Made by a program: the position numbers and the translations under genes
Notes under the pieces: model-generated
Seen by the model: the letters and a program-made list of their open reading frames with translations, nothing else
Databases searched by the model: none
Told to the model about the DNA's origin: nothing
Assembly: GCF_004137255.1 (NCBI RefSeq)
Contig: NZ_SDWT01000001.1
Location: 2,666,001 to 2,730,000 of the forward strand
Length of the DNA stretch: 64,000 nt
Direction of reading: 5' to 3'
Source of the DNA: Nocardioides oleivorans
Lineage (GTDB): Bacteria; Actinomycetota; Actinomycetes; Propionibacteriales; Nocardioidaceae
Part shown: positions 51,730-60,145 of the stretch, in pieces
How the letters are laid out: each line of letters opens with the position of its first letter
Numbering within the stretch: the stretch's first letter is position 1

Positions 51730-53208
51730 ATGAGCGAAGCGCTGGCAGTGGTCTCGGAGGTGGAGGTCGACGACCTCACCGCCTCGGCCCTGCTCGCCTC
51801 GATCAAGGCTTCCCGCGACACCGAGAACGCTGAAGCTGCACGCCAGCTCGATCTCGCCGCCCGGTGGGCCGATCTCCACCCACCGGAGTCGATCCACCTC
51901 GCCGCCGCGTTCACCACAGCCGGGTCCGAGCACGAAGAACCCATTGCGGGCGACGGCTGCCCGCCCGTGGCGGAGTTCTGTGTGGCCGAGCTCGGCGCCG
52001 TCCTCGGCATCTCCACCACCTCTGCGAAGAAGCTCCTCGGGCACGCCCTCGAGCTCCGCCACCGCCTTCCCCGACTGTGGCGCCAGGTCCAGGGTGGTGC
52101 GGTGCCGGCGTGGCGGGCTCGGTCGGTCGCGGAAGCGACCATCCACTCGGTGCCTTCGCTGACTCGTGAGGCCGCGAGCTGGGTCGACGACCAGGTCGCT
52201 GCCGTCGCCGGACGAGTCGGTGTCGCGCAGCTCGACCGCCTCGTCGCCGAAGCCATCAAGAAGTACGACCTCGCCACCCCTGATCCCGCGGCTGATCCAG
52301 AAGACGGCTACCTCCACGTCGACCCCCGCCACGTCACCGTCCACGACCAAGACGTCCACTTCGCCGGCACCGTCCACGTCGAGGCCGACCTCGACCTCGC
52401 CGACGGCATCGACCTCGACCACGCCCTCAGCCGTGACGCAGCCACGCAGAAAGCCCTCGGCTCCACCGAGTCGTTGAACGTCCGGCGGGCCAGGGCTCTC
52501 GGCAACCTCGCGAGGACGCAGACCGCCCTCGACCTGTTCCAGGCGCGCGGCGGCGCGACGACCGCCACCTCCGGTGACGACCTCCCCGCCGCGCGGGAGG
52601 TCGTGCTCCATGCCCACTTCGACGCCACGCTCACCGGCGATGGCACGGTCTTCGGTCCGACCGGACGGTTGGAGAACCGGCAGAAGCTCCTCCTCCTCGA
52701 GCAGCTCCAGGCCTGGTGCGGCGACAGCCAGACGAAGGTGACGATCAAGCCGGTCATCGACCTCAACCAGAACCTGAGCGCGCCCGGCTACGAGATCCCC
52801 GCCAGGATCCGCGAACACGTCATCCTCCGCGACAAGACCTGCGTCTTCCCGCACTGCACCAGGCCAGCCCGACGTTGCGACATCGACCACGTCATCGAGT
52901 ACGACCACCACGCCCACGCAGACGGCCGGCTACAACCAGGACCGACGCAGTCCGACAACCTCGCCTGCCTCTGCCGCTCCCACCACCGCCTCAAGACCTT
53001 CACCACCTGGCACTACGACATGCCCCAGCCAGGGATCGTCGAATGGACCAGCCCACACGGCCACCGATTCAGGCGCGACAGGTCAGGCACCACCCCGATC
53101 CACCCGGTCAACCCGGTCAACCCGGTCAACCCGGTCAACCCGGTCAACCCGGTCAACCCGGTCAACCCGGTCAACCCGGTCGAGCACGAGCCACCCGCAC
53201 GACCATGA
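51730..53208 (+). CDS. DUF222 HNH endonuclease with an NPV repeat tail
   Basis: Protein of 492 residues from ATG 51730. The N-terminal DUF222 region (residues 10-330) has the conserved DLAARWADLHPPESIHLAAA and SAKKLLGHALELRHRLPRLW segments. The HNH nuclease is CVFPHCTRPARRCDIDHVIE (residues 374-394) followed by NLACLCRSHHRLKTF. Cysteine pairs suggest a structural zinc. The tail holds nine tandem NPV-type tripeptides (HPV then NPV x8) encoded by a 9-base repeat. DUF222-HNH genes are multicopy in Nocardioides, and their natural role is unknown; the tail and flanking repeats suggest recent mobility or slippage. Confidence 0.9.
   Translation: MSEALAVVSEVEVDDLTASALLASIKASRDTENAEAARQLDLAARWADLHPPESIHLAAAFTTAGSEHEEPIAGDGCPPVAEFCVAELGAVLGISTTSAKKLLGHALELRHRLPRLWRQVQGGAVPAWRARSVAEATIHSVPSLTREAASWVDDQVAAVAGRVGVAQLDRLVAEAIKKYDLATPDPAADPEDGYLHVDPRHVTVHDQDVHFAGTVHVEADLDLADGIDLDHALSRDAATQKALGSTESLNVRRARALGNLARTQTALDLFQARGGATTATSGDDLPAAREVVLHAHFDATLTGDGTVFGPTGRLENRQKLLLLEQLQAWCGDSQTKVTIKPVIDLNQNLSAPGYEIPARIREHVILRDKTCVFPHCTRPARRCDIDHVIEYDHHAHADGRLQPGPTQSDNLACLCRSHHRLKTFTTWHYDMPQPGIVEWTSPHGHRFRRDRSGTTPIHPVNPVNPVNPVNPVNPVNPVNPVNPVEHEPPARP
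53101..53181 (+). repeat. 9-base tandem repeat coding for NPV
   Basis: Nine contiguous copies of AACCCGGTC (the first reads CACCCGGTC) fill 81 bases at the end of the HNH gene. The unit keeps the frame, so copy-number change alters only the tail length. Strand slippage is likely and this region should be variable. Confidence 0.93.
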
Positions 53209-53441
53209 CCCCGCCCCACACCCCGCCTGACCACAGGTAGGCGGGGACGCAAGTGCGTCCGTCATCTCGTCGATGCCTGCGGGAAGTCTCCTGGCAGCCG
53301 AGCACCGGACGCTTCCGCCACGGACGGCGTGCGGGCGTGGGTGCTCGAGCCGGGTCAGGACGGGGAGCAGTTGCGTCGCCGCCGGACATTGCGAATCTCG
53401 CGCAGGGCCAGGGCAGTGTCCATGCCCGAAGTCTCCGAGGC

Positions 53442-56400
53442 CTACTCCGGCGCCATCGCCACGTCGAGCGCCGCGAGGCGGACGTCCGGGTCGGGGTGCG
53501 CCCGCAGCGCCTGCACGTGCGCGCGCACGGCTTCCGACCAGCCCTCGGTCGCGCCCGCCGCGGCGGCGATCGCGACGGCGACGAGCCCGCGGGCGAGACC
53601 GTCGTGGGGACGGAGGTCGTCGAGCAGCGGCGCGGCGGTTCCGGGGGGCAGGCGATCCGGTGCTCCGGCCAGCGAGTCGGCCACGGCGCGCTGGGCGGCA
53701 TGGGCCAGCAACGGCCGGTCCGCGAGCACGCAGATGCGCTCCAGGTCGGCCACGCCGGGCTGGTCGAGCGCGGCGGCGTGCAGCACCAGGGCCGCGTCAG
53801 GACGGGCCTGCTCGAGGGCCTGGCCGAGCGCGCCCGCACGCCTGCGCCGGTCGGGGTGACGTGCCGCGGCGGCGCAGGTCGCGCCGACGAGCTCGGAGAG
53901 CCGCTGGCGTGCCGGACGGTCGCGTGAGGGACCGTCGAGGGAGCCGTCGTCGACGGTGACGAGGGATCGCGCCGTCCTGACCAGGGGGTCGGCGGAGCCG
54001 ATCAGCGCGGACCCCTCCACGAGTGCGGTCGACGCCGCCCGCCACAGCGCCGTGCGGGTCAGGTCGGCGACCGTCGCGACCAGGTCGTTGACGGCGTCCG
54101 GACGCCAGGGGAGCCAGGCGGCCAGCGCCCTGAGCCCGAGCCGCGCCGTGTCGGGGTCGTCCGCACCGGCGACGAGGTGGACGAGCGCGGCGTACGGCTC
54201 CCGGTGTCGCCCGGCCACGGTGCCGACCGGCAGGTGCAGCAGGGCCGTGGCGACCTCGGGCGTGACGGCTGCACGCTCGAGGACCTCCCAGGCGGCCGGG
54301 TCGTCGAGGTGCAGGCGCGCCGCTGCGGCGACCGCGCGTCGTACGTCGCGGTGCTGGTCCGGTGCGGACCACACCTCGAGCAGCAACGGGGCCGCGCCGG
54401 GGACCCGGTGCTCGGCCAGCAGGCGCACGGCCTCCTTGCGCGAGGTCACCTTCGAGCCCTCCAGCAGCGACCGTGCGGCCGCGAGCGCCGCGTCGGGCGC
54501 GACGAGGCGGATCGCCCGCGTGATCGCGGGCACGGCGACGCGGGCGCGGTCGGTCGCCGCCAGTGCGAGCAGGTGGGGGAGGACGGCGGCGGGATCGTCG
54601 CTGCGGGACAGGCCCGCGACGGCAGCCTCGGCGACCGCCACCTCGGCGTCGTCCGCCAGGGACAGCAGGACCGTCGCGTCGGCGCCCGACCCGGCGAGGG
54701 ACCGGACCGCCGAGGCCCGCTCCCACGCCGGGAGCCGTCCCGACGTCGCGATCGACGTGAGCAGCTTCGTTTGCGCCGCGACCTGACGCGGCAGCCAGCG
54801 GTCCGAGCAGCCGTCGAAGGCCGGCACGAACCGCACCCCGCGCTCGAGGAACCGACCGTGCATCGAGCGGCGCAGCACGTCGTCGAGCAGGTCGGTCCGG
54901 CGCCACCCCACGACGCGGGCGACCTCGTGGAAGGTGATGGTGGAGCGGTCCCCGCGCAGCACCGCAGCCACCCGCTCGTCGCGGGTCGGGGGCGGGTCCA
55001 GCCACAGCGAGACCGCACGCCGGACGATCGCGTCGTCCTTCGCGCCACGCGCGCGATCGACGTACGCCTGGAGCTGGGGCAGGTCCCACGCCCGGCGGCC
55101 CAGCCCCTGCGCGAGCGCCAGTGCGACGCCGAAGTCGCCCCGCGCGGCGTCCGCCTCGATGCGGGGTGCCAGGCTCGCCAGCACGGCGCGCTCCGCCCCG
55201 CGCGGCAGGTCGCGACCGATGCCGTGGAGGTCGACCGCGGCACCGTGCGCCGCGAGGAGCCGGAGTCCGTCCAGCGCGGCCTGCAGGAGGTCGCGCTTCC
55301 CCGCCACCGCGCCCTCACGCAGCAGTCGGTCGCACAGCGCCCGGATCGCCGAGCGGGTCCCCCAGGAGCAGTCGCGTGCCTCGGCCGCGTCGCGCACCAG
55401 CCGGGTGACGACGGGCGCGTCCCGGTCAGTGAACAGCCACGGGGGAGCGGACGCGAGCCCAGCGAGGACGGCGTACCGCACGGGGTCCTGGTCGTTGCGG
55501 AACCGGTCGAGGCCACCGATGAAGTCGCTCCAGGTCGCGGCGTCCCGGCTGCCCGCCGCAGCGCGCGTGGCTGCGGTCCACGCCATGGCTCGGGCGTCGG
55601 CGTCGGGCCTCCGGGTCGCCTCGAGGAGGGTGTCCCGTGCCTCTGACCAGGCGAGACGAGCGGTGACCTCGAGACGCTGGTCGGGGTCGTCGGCGACGCT
55701 GGGGAACGCCAGCAGCCGACTCGCCTCCTCGTGGCGCGCCCGGACGGGGAGCAGGTCGATCGCAGCGAGCGCCTGCCAGAGACGGGACGGCTCCGGCCCG
55801 CGCTCGCCCACCACGCCGCGGTGGACCGCGACGCGCTCGGAGGGCGGCAGCGCACGGAGCAGGTCGGGGAGCCGGCCGTCGGGTTCCAGCGTCCGGCCGA
55901 GGACGACCAGGTCGTCGGTGCCCACACCAGCCAGGGCCCGGAGCGTCCTGCGTCGCAGTGGCGGGCGTCCCCGGTGGCGGGGATCGGCGACCAGCCTGAC
56001 GAACCTGGCGGCGTCGGAGCGGGCGAGGGCTCCGGTCCTGCCGAGGAGGGCGTGGGGGAGACCGGTGTGCGGCAGCGACCGCTCGAGCAGTCCGAGGACC
56101 CGCCCGGGGTCGGCCGGCACCGCAGCCGCGACGGCCGGCCCGACCTGTGCCCAGGTCCGCGCCCAGAGGGCCACGGGCTCCGCGTCCAGGCGCTCCTCGA
56201 CGTAGGCCAGCACCACGTCCGGGTGCCGCCGGCCCAGGGCGGCCCAGCTGGCGACCGCGTGGTCCAGGCCCGGCAGCAGCGCGGCCACGCGATCGTGGTC
56301 CAGCGCCGGGAGGAGGGCAGCGGCCTCGCGGTCGCCGAAGCGCTCGAGGACGAGCGCGAGGACCCGCTCGCCCAGCTCCGCCGGCGGGCGCCTGCGCAGC

Positions 56401-56750
56401 GCCCGGTAGAGGACCGTGCGGTGCGCCGCAGGCAGGTCCGGGACACGCGCGAGCAACGCGTCCGGGGCGAGGTCCAGCGCCACGAAGGCTGCGATCGCCC
56501 GGGCCCGGACGGACGGTTCGGGGGCGTCGAGGCATCGCGCGACGCAGGCCGCGTCACCTGCCACCACCGCGATCTGGAGGGCCAGGCGTCTCCCGAAGGC
56601 GTCCTGCGTCATCAGCTCGTCGAGGAGGACCGGCAGCTCCGCGGTGCCGGCGAGCCGCCGGGCCGTTCCGGCGAGCACGCGCTGGCGCTCGGGGTAGGAG
56701 AGCCGATCGATCTGCTGGAGGAGTCTCGCGGCGGTGGTCACGAGACGCAT
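53442..56750 (-). CDS. Very large HEAT-like repeat protein of unknown function
   Basis: Protein of 1102 residues from ATG 56750, without signal peptide or membrane helix. Almost all of it is helical in short pairs rich in A, L, R, V and D, such as LLQQIDRLSYPERQRVLAGT, FVALDLAPDALLARVPDLPA, RALAGVGTDDLVVLGRTLEP and GLSRSDDPAAVLPHLLALAA. This pattern is typical of HEAT/ARM-like solenoids that act as protein scaffolds. No enzymatic motif was seen. The gene is divergent from a DUF3152 gene; both starts share overlapping -10 elements. The sequence shows normal coding bias for its whole length. It has no recognised family. Confidence 0.75.
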   Translation of the reverse strand: MRLVTTAARLLQQIDRLSYPERQRVLAGTARRLAGTAELPVLLDELMTQDAFGRRLALQIAVVAGDAACVARCLDAPEPSVRARAIAAFVALDLAPDALLARVPDLPAAHRTVLYRALRRRPPAELGERVLALVLERFGDREAAALLPALDHDRVAALLPGLDHAVASWAALGRRHPDVVLAYVEERLDAEPVALWARTWAQVGPAVAAAVPADPGRVLGLLERSLPHTGLPHALLGRTGALARSDAARFVRLVADPRHRGRPPLRRRTLRALAGVGTDDLVVLGRTLEPDGRLPDLLRALPPSERVAVHRGVVGERGPEPSRLWQALAAIDLLPVRARHEEASRLLAFPSVADDPDQRLEVTARLAWSEARDTLLEATRRPDADARAMAWTAATRAAAGSRDAATWSDFIGGLDRFRNDQDPVRYAVLAGLASAPPWLFTDRDAPVVTRLVRDAAEARDCSWGTRSAIRALCDRLLREGAVAGKRDLLQAALDGLRLLAAHGAAVDLHGIGRDLPRGAERAVLASLAPRIEADAARGDFGVALALAQGLGRRAWDLPQLQAYVDRARGAKDDAIVRRAVSLWLDPPPTRDERVAAVLRGDRSTITFHEVARVVGWRRTDLLDDVLRRSMHGRFLERGVRFVPAFDGCSDRWLPRQVAAQTKLLTSIATSGRLPAWERASAVRSLAGSGADATVLLSLADDAEVAVAEAAVAGLSRSDDPAAVLPHLLALAATDRARVAVPAITRAIRLVAPDAALAAARSLLEGSKVTSRKEAVRLLAEHRVPGAAPLLLEVWSAPDQHRDVRRAVAAAARLHLDDPAAWEVLERAAVTPEVATALLHLPVGTVAGRHREPYAALVHLVAGADDPDTARLGLRALAAWLPWRPDAVNDLVATVADLTRTALWRAASTALVEGSALIGSADPLVRTARSLVTVDDGSLDGPSRDRPARQRLSELVGATCAAAARHPDRRRRAGALGQALEQARPDAALVLHAAALDQPGVADLERICVLADRPLLAHAAQRAVADSLAGAPDRLPPGTAAPLLDDLRPHDGLARGLVAVAIAAAAGATEGWSEAVRAHVQALRAHPDPDVRLAALDVAMAPE

Positions 56751-56760
56751 TCTGCCGCGA

Positions 56761-56770
56761 GCCCTAGGCT
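56761..56770. promoter_or_regulatory. Overlapping face-to-face -10 elements (HEAT-like gene and DUF3152 gene)
   Basis: On the plus strand TAGGCT (56765-56770) lies 6 bases before ATG 56777. On the minus strand TAGGGC (56766 to 56761) lies 10 bases before ATG 56750. The two hexamers share the TA at 56765-56766. The gap is only 26 bases, and neither gene has a ribosome site. Confidence 0.6.
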
Positions 56771-56776
56771 CGGCAG

Positions 56777-57406
56777 ATGACGAGAGCCGCCCGGGTCCTC
56801 CTGCTGGTGCCCCTGCTCGCCGTGCTGCTCGCACCGCCGGCCCGCGCCACCACCGACGACCCGAGCCCCCGTCGTACGACACCCACGCCCCCGCAGCAGA
56901 CGGCGGAGGGCTACGCGATCCCGGTCACCCGCCGGGTGACGTACTCCGTCGTCACCCGCGGCCGCACCACCGCGTCGCTGGCGGTCTTCAGGCGGCAGGC
57001 GCAGCAGACGTACGACGACCCGCGCGGGTGGCGGGCCGGAGGAGTCGAGCTCCGGAGGGTCCGGCGGGGCGGCGACTTCACGCTGGTGCTGTCGACGGCG
57101 GGCGCGGTGCCGTCGTTCTCGTCGCAGTGCTCGTCCCAGTGGTCGTGCCGGGTCGGCCGCTTCGTGATCATCAACCAGACGCGGTGGCAGCACGCGTCAC
57201 CGGCCTGGAACCGCGCCGGGAGGTCGCTGCGCGACTACCGGCACATGGTCGTCAACCACGAGACCGGGCACTGGCTCGGTCGCGGTCACGCGTCGTGCAG
57301 CGGGGGTGGGAAGGCCCCGGTGATGATGCAGCAGTCGAAGGGCACCGGCGGGTGCTCGTTCAACCCGTGGCCGCTGGAGTGGGAGGCGCGGGCCGTGCGC
57401 CGCTGA
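56777..57406 (+). CDS. Secreted DUF3152 protein with metzincin-like zinc motif
   Basis: Protein of 209 residues. The leader ends near residue 24 (LLAPPARAT). The zinc motif HETGHWLGRGH gives H161, E162, H165 and H171, the HExxHxxGxxH pattern of metzincin-like proteases. Other family features are GGVELRRVRRGGDFTLVLST, NQTRWQHASPAWNRAGRSLR and MMQQSKGTGGCSFNPWPLEW. Cysteines are placed around the motif. DUF3152 proteins are actinobacterial and untested; peptidase activity is predicted. It ends 9 bases from the convergent CotH-like gene. Confidence 0.88.
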   Translation: MTRAARVLLLVPLLAVLLAPPARATTDDPSPRRTTPTPPQQTAEGYAIPVTRRVTYSVVTRGRTTASLAVFRRQAQQTYDDPRGWRAGGVELRRVRRGGDFTLVLSTAGAVPSFSSQCSSQWSCRVGRFVIINQTRWQHASPAWNRAGRSLRDYRHMVVNHETGHWLGRGHASCSGGGKAPVMMQQSKGTGGCSFNPWPLEWEARAVRR

Positions 57407-57415
57407 CCACGGCGG

Positions 57416-58984
57416 CTACCTGCGGTGCGGGGCGATCGCGACGACCGCCGTCGACGGTGAGCCCAGGAGGACGTCGCCGCTGGCGCCGGTGACCGCGACC
57501 TGGATCAGCTCCCGGCGCTCGGTGCGCTTGTCGTCGAGGACCTGGACGGGCACGTAGTGGCGACGCTCGCCCGGCTGGAACGTCATCGTCCCCTGCGCTG
57601 CCACGAAGTCCACCCCGGGCTCCGCCTTCTTGAGCGAGAGGACGGTCCACGACACGTCGACCGCCGCGGTCGCAGGGGAGTGGAGCACGACCGGCACCCA
57701 CACCGTCCGTGCACGCTCGGTGGTCGGGATCCGCACGTCGGCGACCCGCACCTCGTTCTGGCTGAGCCACTGGACTCGGGTGCCGAGCCAGTCCGCGAGG
57801 AAGTCGACCTCGCCGGACCGCGACTGCGCGCGGCGGGTCCACTCGAGGTCGCTGCCGTCCGCGTGCCACTGCCGCCAGTCGGCGTCGGCGCTCGCACCGA
57901 GGGTCGCGGAGGCCGCCTGGAGCTGTGACAGCACCAGGTCGACGGCCGGGCGCAGCTCGTACCACCGGTTCTTGACCCGGCGCGCGAAGGCCGGGTCCTG
58001 GAGCATCCGCGACACCCAGTGCCCGCCGGTGCGGGTGTACCAGCTGGTCGGTGAGCTGGTGGTCTTCCACTTCGTGCCGGCGCTGAGGTCGAAGTCCCAC
58101 ACCGGACCGAGGACGATCCGCTGCCCGGGCGCCCAGCTGAAGTTCACGCTGGACTGGAAGTTGGAGTCCTGGTTGGAGAAGAGCTCCTCGACGAGGTACC
58201 AGTCGATGAGCCGGGACACGTTGATGTGGCGGGCGTAGCCGCGCCTGCGGTCGGCGAACGACCGGCCCCACAGGACGTTCTCGAAGCGCGACACCGCACG
58301 TCGGACCGACCGGCGCTGGCGCTTGGTGACCTCGTCGGGATCCTTGAACGCGACCGGCGTGCCGCGCCGGGTGCGGAAGCCCGGCTCGTCGTCGCGCAGG
58401 TAGCGACGGTTGACCTCGAGCAGGAAGCCGTCCTTCGGCAGGTCGACGCGGCCCTTGCCCTCCTCCACCTGCTCGGTGAGCAGGTAGAGCCCCTGTGGCT
58501 GGCCGTTGAGCACGACGTCGACGAACCGGAACTTCGGCGTCCACGCCAGCCGGGTCTGGGCCGCGATCGCGAACGCCGCCGCCGTCCGCAGGGCGCTGCG
58601 GTCGCCGTAGCCGGCGAGCAGGACCCACTCGTCGTGCGGCACGTCGCCGACCAGTGCGGCGTCGTCCTCGAGCTTGAGCTTGTAGGGCTTCTTGGCCCAG
58701 CCCCACGTCGAGTTGCCGCGCCCGCGGACCTCCGTGACGTGGGCGACGCCGTCGAGGGTGACCGACCCGGCCACGTAGTCCTCACGCGAGATCGGTGCGC
58801 CCGCGGTGTCGATGACCAGCTGCGTCGGAGGGGCCGGGGGCCATCCCACGGCTGCTGCCGCCGCGGGGTCCGGCAGCACGTCCGGCGCCGGGGCCCTCCC
58901 GGTCGAGGCCGGCGCTGCTGCGGGCAGCCCCGCCAGCAGCGATCCGACCACGAGCGCCACGAGCAGCAGCCTCGGCTTCGTCAT
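57416..58984 (-). CDS. Secreted CotH-kinase-like protein
   Basis: Protein of 522 residues from ATG 58984 (GGGAGAG upstream). A signal peptide ends near residue 26 (AAAPAS). The CotH domain has LVIDTAGAPISREDYVAGSV, VRGRGNSTWGWAKKPYKLKL, VLLAGYGDRSALRTAAAFAI and a GPVWDFDLSAGTKW stretch with the aspartate near the end of the kinase-like fold. The last 110 residues form a Calx-beta-like sandwich (RTVWVPVVLHSPATAAVDVS). CotH is a protein kinase for spore coat proteins in Bacillus; in actinobacteria the role is unknown, and the extracellular location makes a different substrate likely. Confidence 0.85.
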   Translation of the reverse strand: MTKPRLLLVALVVGSLLAGLPAAAPASTGRAPAPDVLPDPAAAAAVGWPPAPPTQLVIDTAGAPISREDYVAGSVTLDGVAHVTEVRGRGNSTWGWAKKPYKLKLEDDAALVGDVPHDEWVLLAGYGDRSALRTAAAFAIAAQTRLAWTPKFRFVDVVLNGQPQGLYLLTEQVEEGKGRVDLPKDGFLLEVNRRYLRDDEPGFRTRRGTPVAFKDPDEVTKRQRRSVRRAVSRFENVLWGRSFADRRRGYARHINVSRLIDWYLVEELFSNQDSNFQSSVNFSWAPGQRIVLGPVWDFDLSAGTKWKTTSSPTSWYTRTGGHWVSRMLQDPAFARRVKNRWYELRPAVDLVLSQLQAASATLGASADADWRQWHADGSDLEWTRRAQSRSGEVDFLADWLGTRVQWLSQNEVRVADVRIPTTERARTVWVPVVLHSPATAAVDVSWTVLSLKKAEPGVDFVAAQGTMTFQPGERRHYVPVQVLDDKRTERRELIQVAVTGASGDVLLGSPSTAVVAIAPHRR

Positions 58985-59041
58985 GGTGCTCTCCCTCGTC
59001 CAGGCCCCCGTGTGCCGGTGGTCACACGTCGGGCCAGTGGA

Positions 59042-60091
59042 TCACTCGGTGGCTGAGACGTCGAGGTCCTGGAGGAAGTTGTGCTCGCTCCCGGGGACGG
59101 CGGGCAGTCCGAGCAGGTCCAGCGCCAGGTTGGCCACGTCACCGTTGCGCACCGGCTGGCGGCGCTGGTCGTAGGTCGTACGACGGTTGCCGGGGTTCTT
59201 GTAGTCGTCGTTGAGGTCGTAGAGGTCCGCGCCGGCGTCGACGCCGGGACCGGCCACGACGAAGGCGATCCGGTAGTTCTCGATGCTGCGGGCGTCGGAG
59301 TGGGACGCGCCGCGGCCGCCGTGGTCGGACGTCACGATGATCGCGGTGCTCCCCGCGCGCGTGGGGTCGGACTCGACCGAGTCCACGATCTCGCCGACGA
59401 GGCCGTCGACCTCCTCGACCGCCTCGAGGTAGGCCCGCGACATGAAGCCTCGCTCGTGGCCGACGTTGTCGGGCAGGGACAGGTGGACGAACCGCAGCGC
59501 CCGGTCCTCGCGCCGGACGTCCCGGACGACTGACCGGGTGAGCACGGTGTTGTCGAGGCGGATGCGCGTCAGGTCGAGGCTCGCCGGCCAGCTGCGCTTC
59601 CAGAGGCTGAACTTCGTCTTGCTCGCGAACAGGGCCGTGGATCCGCCCGACTCGTGGACGGACGTGAACACCGACTCCACAGGGCCTCCCGCGGCGGCCT
59701 GGACGGTGGCCGGGCGGCGGCGGTCGTCGTTCCAGGTCACGCCGTGGCCGCCCGTCGACGCCTGGATCCGACGTCCGGTGACCATGCCCGTGTGGTTGGG
59801 GAGGGTGATGGTGAGCTCGTGCTCGGTGCGGGCGTTGAGCGTGGAGGCGCCCGCGTCCATCAGGTCGTGGAGGTACGGCGTGCGCCCGCGCCCGAGCCGC
59901 GTCAACGCCGTCGGGTTGAGGCCGTCGAGCGAGATCGCGACCACGGAGGTGATCCCGGACTCCGCCGCGCGCGGCGCTGCCGGCGCGGCGCGCCGATCGT
60001 GCTCCGCCGGCGCGACCGCGCAGGCCTGGGCGCCGGTGAGGGTCACGAGGACGGAGGCGAGCAGGGCGGCGAGCGGGCTTCGTTTCTGCAC
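59042..60091 (-). CDS. Secreted alkaline-phosphatase-superfamily hydrolase
   Basis: Protein of 349 residues from GTG 60091, 6 bases after TATCGT on this strand. The leader spans residues 1-26, with a possible lipobox-like AQACAV. The catalytic threonine lies in TITLPNHTGMVTG, and metal ligands are D in VVAISLDGLNPTAL, D and H in HLSLPDNVGHE, and DHGG in VTSDHGGRGASHSD. This is the type I phosphodiesterase/nucleotide pyrophosphatase group. The substrate is not clear; secretion suggests it frees phosphate from nucleotides or wall polymers. It follows the CotH-like gene in the same direction. Confidence 0.85.
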   Translation of the reverse strand: MQKRSPLAALLASVLVTLTGAQACAVAPAEHDRRAAPAAPRAAESGITSVVAISLDGLNPTALTRLGRGRTPYLHDLMDAGASTLNARTEHELTITLPNHTGMVTGRRIQASTGGHGVTWNDDRRRPATVQAAAGGPVESVFTSVHESGGSTALFASKTKFSLWKRSWPASLDLTRIRLDNTVLTRSVVRDVRREDRALRFVHLSLPDNVGHERGFMSRAYLEAVEEVDGLVGEIVDSVESDPTRAGSTAIIVTSDHGGRGASHSDARSIENYRIAFVVAGPGVDAGADLYDLNDDYKNPGNRRTTYDQRRQPVRNGDVANLALDLLGLPAVPGSEHNFLQDLDVSATE

Positions 60092-60145
60092 CGCGCGACG
60101 ATAACCCGCCTCCGTCCCCCAGCCGCGGAGGGGAGCGGCGCTGCC

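Noticed and set aside
53209..53441. Possible gene or gene remnant between the HNH gene and the HEAT-like gene.
   Set aside because: Only very short frames without start signals or family pattern. A 22-codon minus frame at about 53420 is not supported.
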